Shown in pieces: positions 8,742 to 21,400 of a stretch of 64,000 nucleotides of DNA. Numbering within the stretch: position 1 is the first letter of the stretch; each line of letters opens with the position of its first letter. The notes beneath the pieces were generated by a model. It was not told the origin of the DNA, did no database searches, and saw only the letters and a list, made by a program, of their open reading frames with translations. The stretch comes from Sphingomonas sp. Root720 (GTDB taxonomy: Bacteria; Pseudomonadota; Alphaproteobacteria; Sphingomonadales; Sphingomonadaceae), in contig NZ_LMID01000011.1 of NCBI RefSeq assembly GCF_001428605.1, positions 430,565 through 494,564 of the forward strand, given 5' to 3'. Made by a program: the position numbers and the translations under genes.

Positions 8742-10220
8742 ATGCGCCCGAGTCGCCCAATCCCCTTCCGATCCACCGCCGCCCTCGGCCTCCTGTTGTC
8801 GCTCGGGGCTTGCGCCTCGGTGCCCGATCTCGGTGCGCGCGCCGAACTGCGCACATCTGCCAGCATCGCCGCCGAGCAGAGCTTCGCGGCATCGAGCCGG
8901 GCCAACTGGCCGGTCGACGCATGGTGGCGCAGCTATGGCGATCCGCAACTCGCCCAGTTGATCGAAGAGGGGCTGCAGGACTCGCCCGACGCGGCCGCCG
9001 CCGCCGCCCGTTTCCGCCGCGCCCAGGGCCTGGCCCAGGCCGCGGGTGCGCCGCTGCTGCCCTCGATCGGGGTTCAGGCGGGCGCCGGGTTGCAGAAGCA
9101 GAGCTACAACCTCGGCATCCCTCGGCAGTTCGTGCCCAAGGGCTGGCAGGACGTCGGCCAGGCGTCGGTCGATCTCTCCTTCGATCTCGACCTGTGGGGC
9201 CGCAACCGTGCGGCGCTCGCGGCGGCAACGTCGGAAGCGGAGGCCGCGCGCATCGAGCAGGATCAGGCCCGGCTGATGCTCGCGACCACGATCGCCTCGA
9301 CCTATGCCGATCTCGCGCGCCTCCATGCCGAACGCGACGTGCTTGCCGCCGCGCTCGATCTGCGGTCGACCACTCAGAAGCTGGTGTCCGACCGGGTCCG
9401 CAACGGACTCGATACGCGCGCCGAGCTCAAGCAGGCCGACGCCGCCGTACCCAGCGCCCGCGCCGACCTCGCCGCCGCCGACGAGGCGATCGCGCTGACC
9501 CGCAACCAACTCGCCGCGCTGGTCGGCGCGGGCCCGGATCGCGGCCTGACCATTGCGAAGCCCGCGCTCGCCATGCTCCAGCCACCCGGCCTGCCGATGC
9601 AGGTGACCACCGATCTGATCGGCCGCAGGCCCGACATCGCCGCCGCCCGCGCGCGCGCCGAAGCCGCCGCCAGCCGGATCAAGGTCGCCCATGCCGACTT
9701 CTTTCCCGCCATCCGCCTCGGCGCGCTGGTCGGCGTCCAGTCGCTAGGTCTCGACAATCTGACCAACAGCGGATCGACCTATAGCAATGTCACGCCGTCG
9801 ATCAGCCTGCCGATCTTCCGGGGTGGTGCGCTGAGCGGACAATATCGCGGCGCGCGCGGCAGTTATGACGAGGCGGTCGCGCTCTATAACGGCACCGTCC
9901 TCGCCGCCTATCGCGAGGTCGCGGACGCAGTGACCAGCCAGCGCGGTACGGCCGACCGGCTCGCCCAATCGCGCCAGGCGCTCTCCGATTCCGAGGAAGC
10001 TTATGCCGTTGCGCGAAAGCGCTACGAAGGCGGCCTCTCGACCTATCTCAACGTGCTGAGCTCGGAAGAGAAGCTGCTCCAGGCGCGTCGCGCGGTCGCC
10101 GATCTCGATGCCCGCACGTTCGCGCTCGACGTCGCGCTCGTCCGCGCCCTCGGCGGCGGCTTTACCGCCGCACCCTCCACCCGACCGAGCGCCCCCGCCA
10201 AGGAAAACCCCAATGGCTGA
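8742..10220 (+). CDS. Outer-membrane efflux lipoprotein, NodT/TolC family
   Basis: A 492-residue outer-membrane channel protein of the RND/NodT type. The N-terminus is a lipoprotein signal (hydrophobic run then LSLGAC, so Cys near residue 23 is the lipid anchor). Two outer-membrane efflux protein repeats follow, with coiled-coil Ala/Arg-rich helices and the typical WWRSYGDPQL and RRPDIAAARAR stretches. I start at ATG 8742, which gives the signal peptide directly; an earlier in-frame TTG at 8682 would add 20 residues and would sit inside the promoter region. It overlaps the following adaptor gene by 8 nt. Together they form a channel for an EmrAB-type pump. Confidence 0.93.
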   Translation: MRPSRPIPFRSTAALGLLLSLGACASVPDLGARAELRTSASIAAEQSFAASSRANWPVDAWWRSYGDPQLAQLIEEGLQDSPDAAAAAARFRRAQGLAQAAGAPLLPSIGVQAGAGLQKQSYNLGIPRQFVPKGWQDVGQASVDLSFDLDLWGRNRAALAAATSEAEAARIEQDQARLMLATTIASTYADLARLHAERDVLAAALDLRSTTQKLVSDRVRNGLDTRAELKQADAAVPSARADLAAADEAIALTRNQLAALVGAGPDRGLTIAKPALAMLQPPGLPMQVTTDLIGRRPDIAAARARAEAAASRIKVAHADFFPAIRLGALVGVQSLGLDNLTNSGSTYSNVTPSISLPIFRGGALSGQYRGARGSYDEAVALYNGTVLAAYREVADAVTSQRGTADRLAQSRQALSDSEEAYAVARKRYEGGLSTYLNVLSSEEKLLQARRAVADLDARTFALDVALVRALGGGFTAAPSTRPSAPAKENPNG

Positions 10221-11337
10221 TGCCGATCCCGTGAAGACCAATGCCGACGTCACGGAGGACATGGCCGCCGAGGCGCAGAAGGAGGCCCGCCTCAAGGCGC
10301 GCAAGACCTGGCTTACGCGTCTCGCGATCGGACTGGCGGTCATCGCGCTGCTTTATGCCGTCTGGTATTTCCTCGTCGGACAGAACCACGTCAGCACCGA
10401 CAATGCCTATGTGAACGCCGAAGTGGCCCAGGTGACACCATTGATCTCGGCGCAGGCGGTCGAAGTGCGGGTCAGCGACACCATGGCGGTCAAGCGCGGA
10501 GACATTCTCGTCCGGCTCGACGATGCGAACATGCGCATCGGCCTCGCCCAGGCGGAAGCCGAACTGGCCCGCGCGCGGCGCATGTTCCGTCAGGGCAGCG
10601 CCACCAGCAGCGCCCTGTCGGCACAGGTCGACGCCCGCCAGGCCGACATCGCCGCCGCCCAGTCCGATTTCGACAAGGCCCGCATCGACCTCGACCGCCG
10701 CCTCGCCCTCCAACCCTCCGGCGCGGTTTCGGGCGACGAGCTGACGAGCGCGCGCAACGCCTTCAACGCCGCCCGCGCCAAGCTTTCCCAGGCCCGCGCG
10801 AACCAGGGGGCAGCGGCCGGCGAACTGGCCGCGAACCAGGCGCTGATCTCCGGCTCCACGGTCGAGACCGACCCGATGGTGCTGACCGCCAAGGCGAAGC
10901 TCGAGGCCGCAAGGCTCGACTATGCCCGCTCGATCATCCGTGCGCCGATCGACGGCGTCGTGACCCGCCGCCAGGTCCAGGTCGGCCAACGCGTCACCCA
11001 GGGCACGCCGATCATGATGATCGTCCCGGTGACGCAGGTCTATGTCGACGCCAATTTCAAGGAACGCCAGCTGCGCAAGGTGAAGCCGGGCCAGGCGGCC
11101 GAGCTCACCGCCGATCTCTACGGCGGCGACGTCGTCTATCACGGCAAGGTGGTGGGCTTCTCGGGAGGCACCGGATCGGCCTTCGCACTGATCCCGGCCC
11201 AGAATGCCACCGGCAACTGGATCAAGGTGGTGCAGCGCCTGCCGGTGCGGATCGCGCTCGATCCGAAGGAACTGGCGGCCCACCCGCTGCGCGTCGGCCT
11301 GTCGATGGAAGTCGATATCGACGTATCGGCCAACTGA
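10213..11337 (+). CDS. HlyD/EmrA-family periplasmic adaptor of MFS efflux pump
   Basis: A 374-residue membrane-fusion protein. It has a short cytoplasmic N-terminus, one membrane segment (about 32-53), the beta strand STDNAYVNAEVAQVTP typical of EmrA, a long helical hairpin, and the lipoyl/barrel part with IIRAPIDGVVTRRQVQVGQRV. EmrA-type adaptors connect an inner-membrane DHA2 transporter to an outer-membrane channel. ATG 10213 overlaps the channel gene's end by 8 nt, and the transporter gene follows 6 bp after the stop, so the three are an operon. Substrates are unknown; relatives export hydrophobic toxins and uncouplers. Confidence 0.94.
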   Translation: MADADPVKTNADVTEDMAAEAQKEARLKARKTWLTRLAIGLAVIALLYAVWYFLVGQNHVSTDNAYVNAEVAQVTPLISAQAVEVRVSDTMAVKRGDILVRLDDANMRIGLAQAEAELARARRMFRQGSATSSALSAQVDARQADIAAAQSDFDKARIDLDRRLALQPSGAVSGDELTSARNAFNAARAKLSQARANQGAAAGELAANQALISGSTVETDPMVLTAKAKLEAARLDYARSIIRAPIDGVVTRRQVQVGQRVTQGTPIMMIVPVTQVYVDANFKERQLRKVKPGQAAELTADLYGGDVVYHGKVVGFSGGTGSAFALIPAQNATGNWIKVVQRLPVRIALDPKELAAHPLRVGLSMEVDIDVSAN

Positions 11338-11343
11338 TCCACC

Positions 11344-12867
11344 ATGACAGGGTCGAACCCCTACGACCTCGTCACCGGCCGGAAGCGCTTCGTCGCCGGG
11401 CTGGCACTGGCGTCGGTCAACCTGATGGTCGTGCTCGACATGACCATCGCAAACGTCTCGGTCCCCCATATCGCAGGCAATCTGGGCATCTCACCCAGCC
11501 AGGGGACATGGGTGATCACCTCCTACGCGGTGGCCGAGGCCATCTGCGTGCCGCTCACCGGCTGGCTCGCCCAGCGCTTCGGATCGGTTCGCGTCTTCAT
11601 CCTCAGCATCCTCGGCTTCGGTCTCTTCTCGGTGTTGTGCGGCCTGTCGACGACGCTTGGCATGTTGGTCGCCTGCCGGATCGGCCAGGGTCTGTCAGGC
11701 GGGCCGCTGATCCCGCTGACCCAGACCCTGCTGATGCGCATCTTCCCGCCCGAAAAACGCGCCAGCGCGATGGGATTATGGGCGATCACGACGCTGGTCG
11801 GCCCCGCGCTGGGGCCGATCCTCGGCGGCTGGATCAGCGACAATTGGAGCTGGCACTGGATCTTCTTCATCAATGTGCCGGTGATCCTGTTCAGCGCGGG
11901 GGTGACCTATTCCCTACTGAGAGGGGTCGAGACGCCGACCGAGAAGCTGCCGATCGACCGGATCGGCCTGGGCCTGATGGTGCTGTGGATCAGCGCGCTG
12001 CAGATCATGCTCGACATCGGCCGCGAGCATGACTGGTTCGCCGATACGACGGTCCTCTCGCTAGGCCTGTTCGCCGCGGTCGTCTTCGTCGTCTTTGTAA
12101 TCTGGGAGCTGACCGAGGAACATCCGATCGTCGACCTGCGCGTGTTCCGGCATCGCGGCTTCACCATCAACGCGCTCACCTTGTCGCTCGGCTTTGGCAC
12201 CTATTTCGCCGGCATCGTCGTGATTCCGCAATGGATGCAGCTGTCGCTGGGCTTCACCGCCACCTGGGCCGGCGTCGCCACCGCCTTCACCGGCATGGCC
12301 GGCGTTCTGGTCGGCCGTTTCGCCCCAATGCTGATCACCAAGATAGATGGCCGCATCGTCCTGTCGGGCGCGCTGGTCTGGGCGGGCGCCGCGACCCTGC
12401 TACGGTCGAACTGGACGAGCGGCGCCGATTTCTGGACGCTGGCCCTGCCGCAGCTCATCATGGGCTTCGGCATGCCCTTCTTCTTCGTGACCGCGACCTC
12501 GCTGTCGCTCAGCGCGGTGCCGCCGAAGGAACTGGCGTCGGCCGCCGGGCTTCAGAACTTCCTGCGGATCATGGCGATCGCGGTGTCGACCTCGATCGTC
12601 ATGACCTACTGGAACGACCAGGCACGGGTCAGCGGCAGCGATCTCGCGGGCAAGCTCAATCCCGACACACCGGGCGGCATGGTCGGCGGCTTCTCGATCG
12701 AACAGTCGCGCGTTCTGATGGCGCAACTCGTCGACCGCGAGGCGCTGACGGTCGCCACCGACAAGGTGTTCCTGCTGGCGGGATTGCTGATGTGGGTGAT
12801 CGCCGCCTTCGTCTGGTTTGCACCGAAACCGAAACGGCCCGCCGGCCCGATGACCGGCGGGCACTGA
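11344..12867 (+). CDS. DHA2-family MFS multidrug transporter, EmrB/QacA type
   Basis: A 507-residue transporter with about 14 predicted membrane segments. Near the N-terminus is the DHA2 signature LDMTIANVSVPHIAGNL; motif C-like GPALGPILGGWI and the following NWSWHWIFFINVP match EmrB. It uses the proton gradient to push drugs through the EmrA-type adaptor and TolC-type channel encoded just upstream. The 3' end meets the lon gene tail to tail with a 3-bp gap. Regulation is most likely through the TetR gene at 8017-8655. Confidence 0.95.
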   Translation: MTGSNPYDLVTGRKRFVAGLALASVNLMVVLDMTIANVSVPHIAGNLGISPSQGTWVITSYAVAEAICVPLTGWLAQRFGSVRVFILSILGFGLFSVLCGLSTTLGMLVACRIGQGLSGGPLIPLTQTLLMRIFPPEKRASAMGLWAITTLVGPALGPILGGWISDNWSWHWIFFINVPVILFSAGVTYSLLRGVETPTEKLPIDRIGLGLMVLWISALQIMLDIGREHDWFADTTVLSLGLFAAVVFVVFVIWELTEEHPIVDLRVFRHRGFTINALTLSLGFGTYFAGIVVIPQWMQLSLGFTATWAGVATAFTGMAGVLVGRFAPMLITKIDGRIVLSGALVWAGAATLLRSNWTSGADFWTLALPQLIMGFGMPFFFVTATSLSLSAVPPKELASAAGLQNFLRIMAIAVSTSIVMTYWNDQARVSGSDLAGKLNPDTPGGMVGGFSIEQSRVLMAQLVDREALTVATDKVFLLAGLLMWVIAAFVWFAPKPKRPAGPMTGGH

Positions 12868-12870
12868 CAA

Positions 12871-15266
<2,396 letters not shown>

Positions 15267-15270
<4 letters not shown>

Positions 15271-15689
15271 CGCCGCAGCCCTCCATTCACCTTGTTCAAC
15301 GTCACGAGCAGGCATCCATGCACGCTCGACCTGCGGACCGAGTCGTAGCGCCCGGGCGGTAGCGGCAGGCGCCGCTCGAACCGGCCTTGCGGCAGTTCGA
15401 GCCGATGGATCTTGGCGATGCGCAGCTCGGGCGGCAGGATGCGGTAACCGCGCACGACCAGCACGCCTTCGTCGATGAACGCCTCGGTCTGGTCGAGATC
15501 GACCCCGGGCAGCGCCACCAGCACGAGCAGTTCGGCCTCGGTTTCCAGCATGTCGGCCGGCGGTTCCCAATTGGGGGCGCCGCCGCTCGCCTTCGCCGGG
15601 GCGAAAGCCTGCTGATGCAGGCGTTGCACCCGGTCGATCAGGTCGACGGCTTCGGCCCACATCCAGTCCCGCGATCGGCCAGAATTCAT
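15267..15689 (-). CDS. Small heat shock protein, HSP20/alpha-crystallin family
   Basis: A 140-residue protein with a central alpha-crystallin domain: WEPPADMLETEAELLVLVALPGVDLDQTE, then a VLVVRGYR strand and RLELPQGRFERRLPLP. It is an ATP-independent chaperone that holds unfolding proteins. ATG 15689 (MNSGRSRD) is preferred because residues upstream are not family-like. The stop overlaps lon's ATG by four bases. The C-terminal region lacks a clear IXI motif, so oligomer formation may differ from classical members. A sigma32-type promoter candidate lies 52-85 bp upstream of its ATG. Confidence 0.9.
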
Positions 15690-15740
15690 GTGACGTCCTC
15701 TCTCGGCGGCCGGGTGGTGCCGTTGGGCACGGCCGCTCCC

Positions 15741-15774
15741 CTGTAATAAGGAAACGCCGACCCTCGATTTCAAG
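15741..15774 (-). promoter_or_regulatory. Candidate sigma32 (heat-shock) promoter for hsp20-lon
   Basis: Reading the minus strand, CTTGAAA (15774-15768) is an exact -35 for alphaproteobacterial sigma32, and CTTATTACAG (15750-15741) matches 9 of 10 positions of the -10 consensus CYTATNTNNG. The spacing is about 2 bp longer than the published optimum, which lowers confidence. It sits 52-85 bp upstream of the hsp20 start, as expected for a heat-shock operon. Confidence 0.5.
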
Positions 15775-15885
15775 CCATGGCCGAAACAAGCGCCGCGTCG
15801 CCCGATCGACGCGGGCCGGGCGACGAAGTTCCGGTCGATGCTACCGGATGCCTCGAAAAATGCCGTTGCCGCGCCGTCTGGCGCA

Positions 15886-16776
15886 TCAGGCGCGATAGGC
15901 GAGCGCTACCGCCCCGAGCGGCCCGGCCATGGCGCCGAGCCCGGGCGGCCCGACGATGTCGGCCAGTTCCGCCGCGCCGATCCCGGCGAGATAGCCGCCG
16001 AGCAGGTCGGCGGTGCGGGCCCGCAACCGATCGAACAGCCTTTCGCGCTTCTGGAAGACGCCGCCGCCGATCAGGATGCGTTGCGGCGACAGGGTCAGCA
16101 TCAGCACCGCGATCGCCTCCGCCATCTCGGCGACGACCTCATCCCAGACCTGATCGTCGTCGCCGACCCGGTCGCCCGGCATGCCGGTGCGCGCGGCGAT
16201 CGCGGGTCCCGAGACGAGTCCTTCGAGGCAATCGCCATGGAAGGGGCAGACCCCGGCGAAGCGGTCGCCGGGGGCGCGGCGGACGCGAATATGGCCGAGC
16301 TCGGGATGGATCAGTCCGTGGATCGGCTTCCCGTCGACGAGCACCCCGCCGCCGACCCCCGTCCCGATCGTCATATAGACGAGCAGCCGATCGCCCTGCC
16401 CCGCTCCCCAGCGATGCTCGGCGATCGCCGCCCCGGCGACATCGGTGTCGAAGCCGATCGGCACGCCGAACCGCTCGGCGAAATGGCCGACGAGGTCGAC
16501 CTGCTGCCAGCCGGGCTTGGGCGTGGAGGTGATCCAGCCGTAATCGGGCCGGGTGCGATCGAGGCCCACCGGCCCGAAGCTGGCGATGCCGATCGCCGCG
16601 ACCCGGCCATGCTCGGTCTGCCAGGCATCGATCTGGTCGCCGAGCGCGGCGAGCGTGGTGGCCGGCGATTCGGTCGGGAGGCGCGCGCTGGCCAGCACGT
16701 CGCGCCCCCGCGCAACCAGGGCTATCGCCTTGGTGCCGCCCAGTTCGATCCCGGCGACGAGCCGATTCTCATCCAT
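15886..16776 (-). CDS. ROK-family sugar kinase (fructokinase-like)
   Basis: A 296-residue ROK protein: phosphate-binding IELGGTKAIA at the N-terminus, second nucleotide loop TIGTGVGGGV, the ROK sugar motif ELGHIRV, and the zinc motif CPFHGDCLEGLVSGPA. The exact pattern CPFHGxCLEGxxSGPAI is typical of bacterial fructokinase/mannokinase-type ROK enzymes. It phosphorylates a hexose with ATP in the cytoplasm. ATG 16776 is chosen since it directly precedes the beta strand of the ATP domain. The gene stands alone; no transporter or glycosidase is adjacent, so the true sugar is unknown. Confidence 0.9.
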   Translation of the reverse strand: MDENRLVAGIELGGTKAIALVARGRDVLASARLPTESPATTLAALGDQIDAWQTEHGRVAAIGIASFGPVGLDRTRPDYGWITSTPKPGWQQVDLVGHFAERFGVPIGFDTDVAGAAIAEHRWGAGQGDRLLVYMTIGTGVGGGVLVDGKPIHGLIHPELGHIRVRRAPGDRFAGVCPFHGDCLEGLVSGPAIAARTGMPGDRVGDDDQVWDEVVAEMAEAIAVLMLTLSPQRILIGGGVFQKRERLFDRLRARTADLLGGYLAGIGAAELADIVGPPGLGAMAGPLGAVALAYRA

Positions 16777-17088
16777 GATCGTCAAAGCCTTGCTCCTTCG
16801 CCGACGTCCGGCCCGGCACCGCGTCCCAACGCATGGATCGCCGCGAGGCTGCGGTCGGTCCGAGAGCATAGCGGACAGGCTTTCGATCCGCAGCATCGGT
16901 CTGACGGAGGGGCGGCAAAGCCTTCCTTTGCTGGGCGGAATCCGGTTCCGAACCTATTTCTTCCGACCCCGATAGTTATTTTTGCACCGGCACGAACGCT
17001 CTTCGCACTTGCAATATATGTTACCGGTCGGTACCTGAGGCTGTAACGTACCGTTCTGTTACATTTTGCCTGCACAGGGATACGCAAC
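16777..17088. other. 312-bp intergenic region upstream of the RND efflux operon
   Basis: No convincing gene on either strand. It holds the divergent control region for the ROK kinase (minus) and the RND adaptor (plus). The part after 17005 is AT-richer and carries the TGTTAC half-sites described under the operator candidate. Confidence 0.6.
17019..17063. promoter_or_regulatory. Candidate operator for the RND efflux operon
   Basis: Inverted repeat TGTAAC (17042-17047) and GTTACA (17058-17063), perfect 6-bp arms 10 bp apart, 26 bp before the adaptor ATG. A third half-site TGTTAC lies at 17019-17024, next to a GGTACC palindrome. Such arrangements are typical of TetR- or MarR-type repressor sites at efflux promoters, but no regulator gene is adjacent. 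Confidence 0.45.
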
Positions 17089-18366
17089 ATGTACCTCTCC
17101 GAACTCAAGGGAGATCCCGTCGGGCTGCCCGAAGCCGAGCAGCCGACGGAGACCCCCCGCTTCACCCGCAAGCGCGCCGCTTATGCCGCGCTTCCGATCG
17201 CCGGTCTGATCCTGTTCGGCGCCTATGGCCTGGTCGGACACGACAAGGCGCAGGCCGACACGCAGCCACTGCCGACCGTCACGGTCAGCCAGCCGGTCCA
17301 GCGTTCGATCGTCGAATGGGACGATTATGTCGGCCGCTTCGAGGCGAGCCAGGCCGTCGAGATCCGCCCGCGCGTATCGGGCGCGCTGACCGGCATCCAC
17401 TTCAAGGACGGGCAGATCGTCCGCAAGGGCCAGCTGCTCTTCACGATCGATCCCCGCCCCTTCGCGGCGTCGCTGGCCGAAGCCCGCGCGCGGGCAGCCA
17501 GCGCCGCGACCGCGCTGTCGCTGGCCCATGCCGACCTCGCCCGCGCCAACCGCCTGATCGCCGACCAGGCGGTCAGCGCCGAGGAAGTCGACTCACTGCG
17601 AGCCCGCGTGCAGTCGGCCGAGGCCGCGGTGGCGGCGGCGCGCGCCCAGGTCCAGGCCCGGCGGCTCGACGTCGAGTTCACCCAGGTCCGCGCGCCGATC
17701 ACGGGCCGGGTTTCGGACCGGCGGGTCGACATCGGCAACCTCGTCTCGGGCGACGCGGCGGCCAGCGCCACCGTGTTGACCACCGTCAACGCGCTCGATC
17801 CGATCTACTTCAGCTTCGACGGATCGGAAGCGCTCTACCTCAAGCAGCGGCGCCAGAAGGACGGCAGCGACCGGGTCGAGATCCGCCTGCAGGACGAATC
17901 GGGCTATCGCTGGAAGGGCAAGGTCGACTTCACCGATAATGCCCTCGACAATGGGTCGGGCACGATCCGGGGCCGGGCGGTCGTCGACAACGCCGATTAT
18001 TTCCTGACGCCGGGCATGTTCGGCAACATGCGGCTCGCGGCCGGCGGCGCGCATCAGGCGCTGCTGGTCCCCGACGCGGCGGTGGTCAGCGACCAGGCGC
18101 GCAAGGTCGTCTATGTCGTCACCGGCAAGGATGGCAGCGTCGAAGCCCGTCCGGTCGAGGCGGGCCCGCTGATCAACGGCCTTCGGGTGATACGGTCGGG
18201 GCTGAAACCGAAGGACCGGGTGGTGATCTCGGGCCTGCAGTTCGCCGCCACCGCGCCCCAGGTACAGACCATCGCCGGTCGGATCGAGGCCGCCACCGCC
18301 ACTGTGGCGGCCCCCGCCGTCTCGGCCCCGATATCGTCACAAGCGACGCTGGCGGCAGCGCGCTGA
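17089..18366 (+). CDS. RND efflux periplasmic adaptor, MexE/AcrA type
   Basis: A 425-residue membrane-fusion protein: cytoplasmic N-terminus, one membrane segment (about 33-48), lipoyl half-motif VEIRPRVSGALTGIHFKDGQIVRKG, helical hairpin, second half RAPITGRVSDRRVDIGNLV, and C-terminal barrel (FLTPGMFGNMRL). Unlike AcrA it has no lipobox Cys and is held by the N-terminal membrane helix, as is seen in part of the MexE-type group. It links the pump at 18459-21644 to the channel at 21656-23077. The gap to the pump gene is 92 bp and holds two hairpins. Confidence 0.95.
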   Translation: MYLSELKGDPVGLPEAEQPTETPRFTRKRAAYAALPIAGLILFGAYGLVGHDKAQADTQPLPTVTVSQPVQRSIVEWDDYVGRFEASQAVEIRPRVSGALTGIHFKDGQIVRKGQLLFTIDPRPFAASLAEARARAASAATALSLAHADLARANRLIADQAVSAEEVDSLRARVQSAEAAVAAARAQVQARRLDVEFTQVRAPITGRVSDRRVDIGNLVSGDAAASATVLTTVNALDPIYFSFDGSEALYLKQRRQKDGSDRVEIRLQDESGYRWKGKVDFTDNALDNGSGTIRGRAVVDNADYFLTPGMFGNMRLAAGGAHQALLVPDAAVVSDQARKVVYVVTGKDGSVEARPVEAGPLINGLRVIRSGLKPKDRVVISGLQFAATAPQVQTIAGRIEAATATVAAPAVSAPISSQATLAAAR

Positions 18367-18378
18367 ACCTACGCACAA

Positions 18379-18416
18379 CCGCCTTCGCGGCGGGGTGACG
18401 TCCTTCCGGCGGAAGG
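18379..18416 (+). repeat. Two tandem hairpins between adaptor and pump genes
   Basis: First hairpin: CCGCC (18379-18383), loop TTCGC, GGCGG (18389-18393). Second: CCTTCC (18402-18407), loop GGC, GGAAGG (18411-18416). Neither is followed by a T tract. They lie in the only sizeable gap inside the operon and could tune mRNA processing or read-through. Confidence 0.45.
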
Positions 18417-18458
18417 GCGATCGGCCCCGTTCGCGCCGGCAGAACAGGGAATGAGGCC

Positions 18459-21400
18459 ATGCGCCTGAGCCACATCTTCATCAAGCGGCCGATCTTCGCC
18501 GGCGTCATCGCCGTGGTGATCACGATCGTCGGCGCGCTGGCCTTCTTCGGCCTGCCGATCTCGCAATATCCCGAGGTCGTCCCGCCGACCGTCACGGTCA
18601 GCACCACCTATCCCGGCGCCTCGGCCGAGACGATCGCCGACACCGTCGCCTCGCCGCTGGAGCAGGAGATCAACGGCGTCGACGACATGCTCTACATGTC
18701 GAGCCAGGCGACCAGCGACGGCCGCCTGACCATCACCGTCACCTTCAAGCTGGGCACCGACCTCGACGAGGCGCAGGTGCTGGTCCAGAACCGGGTCGCG
18801 CTGGCCGAGCCGCGCCTGCCCGAGGACGTGCGGCGCCAGGGCGTGGTGACGCGCAAGACGTCGCCCGACTTCATCCTCGTCGCCAACCTGATCTCGCCCG
18901 ACAACTCGCTCGATCGCGCCTATGTCTCCAACTATGCGCTGACCCAGATGCGCGACCGGCTCGCCCGGATCGACGGCGTCGGCGAGGTGCGGCTGTTCGG
19001 CGCGCGCGACTATGCGATGCGGATCTGGATCGATCCGGGCCGCGCCGCCGCGCGCAACCTGACCGCGGGCGAGATCGTCGCCGCGCTACGCGCCCAGAAC
19101 GTCCAGGTTCCCGCCGGCGCGATCGGCAAGCCGCCCGAGGCGACCGGTGCCTATGAGCTCAACGTCGAGACGCAGGGCCGCCTCGACACGCCCCAGCAAT
19201 TCGCCGACATCGTCATCAAGTCCGACGAGCAGGGCCACCTGACCCGCCTGAAGGATGTCGCGCGGGTCGAGCTGGGCGCCGAGGACTATGGCATCAACAT
19301 GTATCTGAGCGGCCAGCCGTCGCTCGGCATCGCGGTGTTCCAGCGCCCCGGATCGAACGCGCTGGCGACCGCCGACGCGGTCCTCGCCGAACTCAAGCTG
19401 ATGTCGGAGAAATTCCCGCGCGGCCTCGACTACAAGGTCATCTACAACCCCACCAACTTCATCCGCGAGTCGGTGAACGCGGTGCAGCACACCCTGCTCG
19501 AGGCGGTGGTGCTGGTGGTGATCGTGATCCTCGTCTTCCTGCAGAGCTGGCGGGCGGCGATCATCCCGGTGATCGCGATCCCGGTCTCGCTGATCGGCAC
19601 CTTCGCGGTGCTGGCGGGCGTCGGCTACTCGCTCAACAACCTGTCGCTGTTCGGCCTCGTCCTCGCCATCGGCATCGTCGTCGACGACGCGATCGTCGTG
19701 GTCGAGAATGTCGAACGCAACCTCGAACATGGGCTGAGCCCGATGCAGGCGTCGTTCCGGTCGATGGAGGAGGTCTCCACCGCGCTGGTCGCGATCGTGC
19801 TGGTGCTGTGCGCGGTGTTCGTGCCGACGATGTTCCTGACCGGGCTGACCGGCGAATTCTATCGCCAGTTCGCGGTCACCATCTCGTCGGCGACGATCAT
19901 CTCGCTGGTGCTGTCGCTCACCTTGTCGCCGGCGCTCGCCGCCCGGCTGCTCAAGCCGAAGGCCGAGCACATGCCCGCCGGGGGCTGGCGCCGGATGATC
20001 GCGGTGGGCGCGCAGCGCTTCAACGCGGGCTTCGACAAGCTGAGCAACTTCTACGCCACGAGCACGCGCAAGCTGCTCGCCCGGCCGAAGCGGGTGCTCT
20101 TCTCCTATGTCGGCTTGCTGGCGCTGACCGCGGCGGTGTTCGGCGCGACCCCGGTCGGCTTCATTCCGTCGCAGGACCAGGGCTATCTGATGACCGCGAT
20201 CTTCACCCCGCCCGGCACCTCACTCGCGGCGACCGACGCGACGATGCAGGCCGTCGCCAAGAAGATGCTGAAGATTCCCGGCGTGAAGGGTTCGGTGATG
20301 CTCGCCGGCTTCCACGGGCCGAGCGGCACCAGCGCCTCCAACGCGGCGGTCGCCTTCCTCGTCTTCGACAGCTTCGAGGAGCGTGCGAAGAACGGCATGA
20401 CCGAGGCGAAGATCCTCGCCGAGGCCAGCCGCGTCGCGCAGGGCTTCGACCAGGGCCGCATCTTCGTGCTCAAGCCGCCGCTGATCCGCGGCATCGGCAC
20501 CGGCGGCGGCTTCAAGATGATCCTCCAGGACCGTTCGGGCCAGGGGCTCGAGAAGCTCAACCAGGTCGCCTGGGGCATGATCGCGGAGGCGAACAAGGAC
20601 CCCAATCTCAAGATGGTCTACACCAATTTCGAATATGGCGTCCCGCGCCTCTATGCCGATGTCGACCGCGCCAAGGCCGACATGATGGGCGTGCCGCCCA
20701 GCCGGATATTCGAAGCGCTGCAGGTCTATCTGGGGTCGGCCTATGTCAACGACTTCAACCTGCTCGGCCGCACCTATCGCGTGACCGCGCAGGCCGACCT
20801 GCCCTTCCGCGACGATGCGGGCGACATCCAGCAGCTCAAGACCCGTTCCAATTCGGGCGGGATGGTGCCGCTGGGCGCGGTCTCGACCGTCGAGGATCGC
20901 AACGGCGCCTATCGGGTGATCCGCTACAACCTCTTTCCGGCGATCGAGATCGAGGGCGACGTGGCCCCGGGGCACAGCAGCGGCCAGGCGCTGGCGGCGA
21001 TGGACGCCCTTGCGGCCAAGCTGCCCGCCGGCGTCGCGACCGAGTGGACCGAGGTCGCCTTCCAGCAGAAGCTGGCCGGCAACGCCGCGATGATCGTCTT
21101 CGCCGCGGCGGTGCTGTTCGTCTTCCTGGTGCTGGCGGCCCAGTTCGAAAGCCTGATGCTGCCATTGGCGATCATCCTGATCGTGCCGATGACGCTGCTG
21201 GCGGCGATGCTGGGCGTCAACCTGCGCGGGATGGACAACAACATCCTGACACAGATCGGGCTCGTCGTGCTGATCGGCCTGGCGGCGAAGAACGCGATCC
21301 TGATCGTCGAGTTCGCCAAGCAGGCCGAGGAGGAGGGGCTGTCGCCGGCCGAGGCGGCGGTGCGGGCCGCCAAGGACCGGCTGCGGCCGATCCTGATGAC

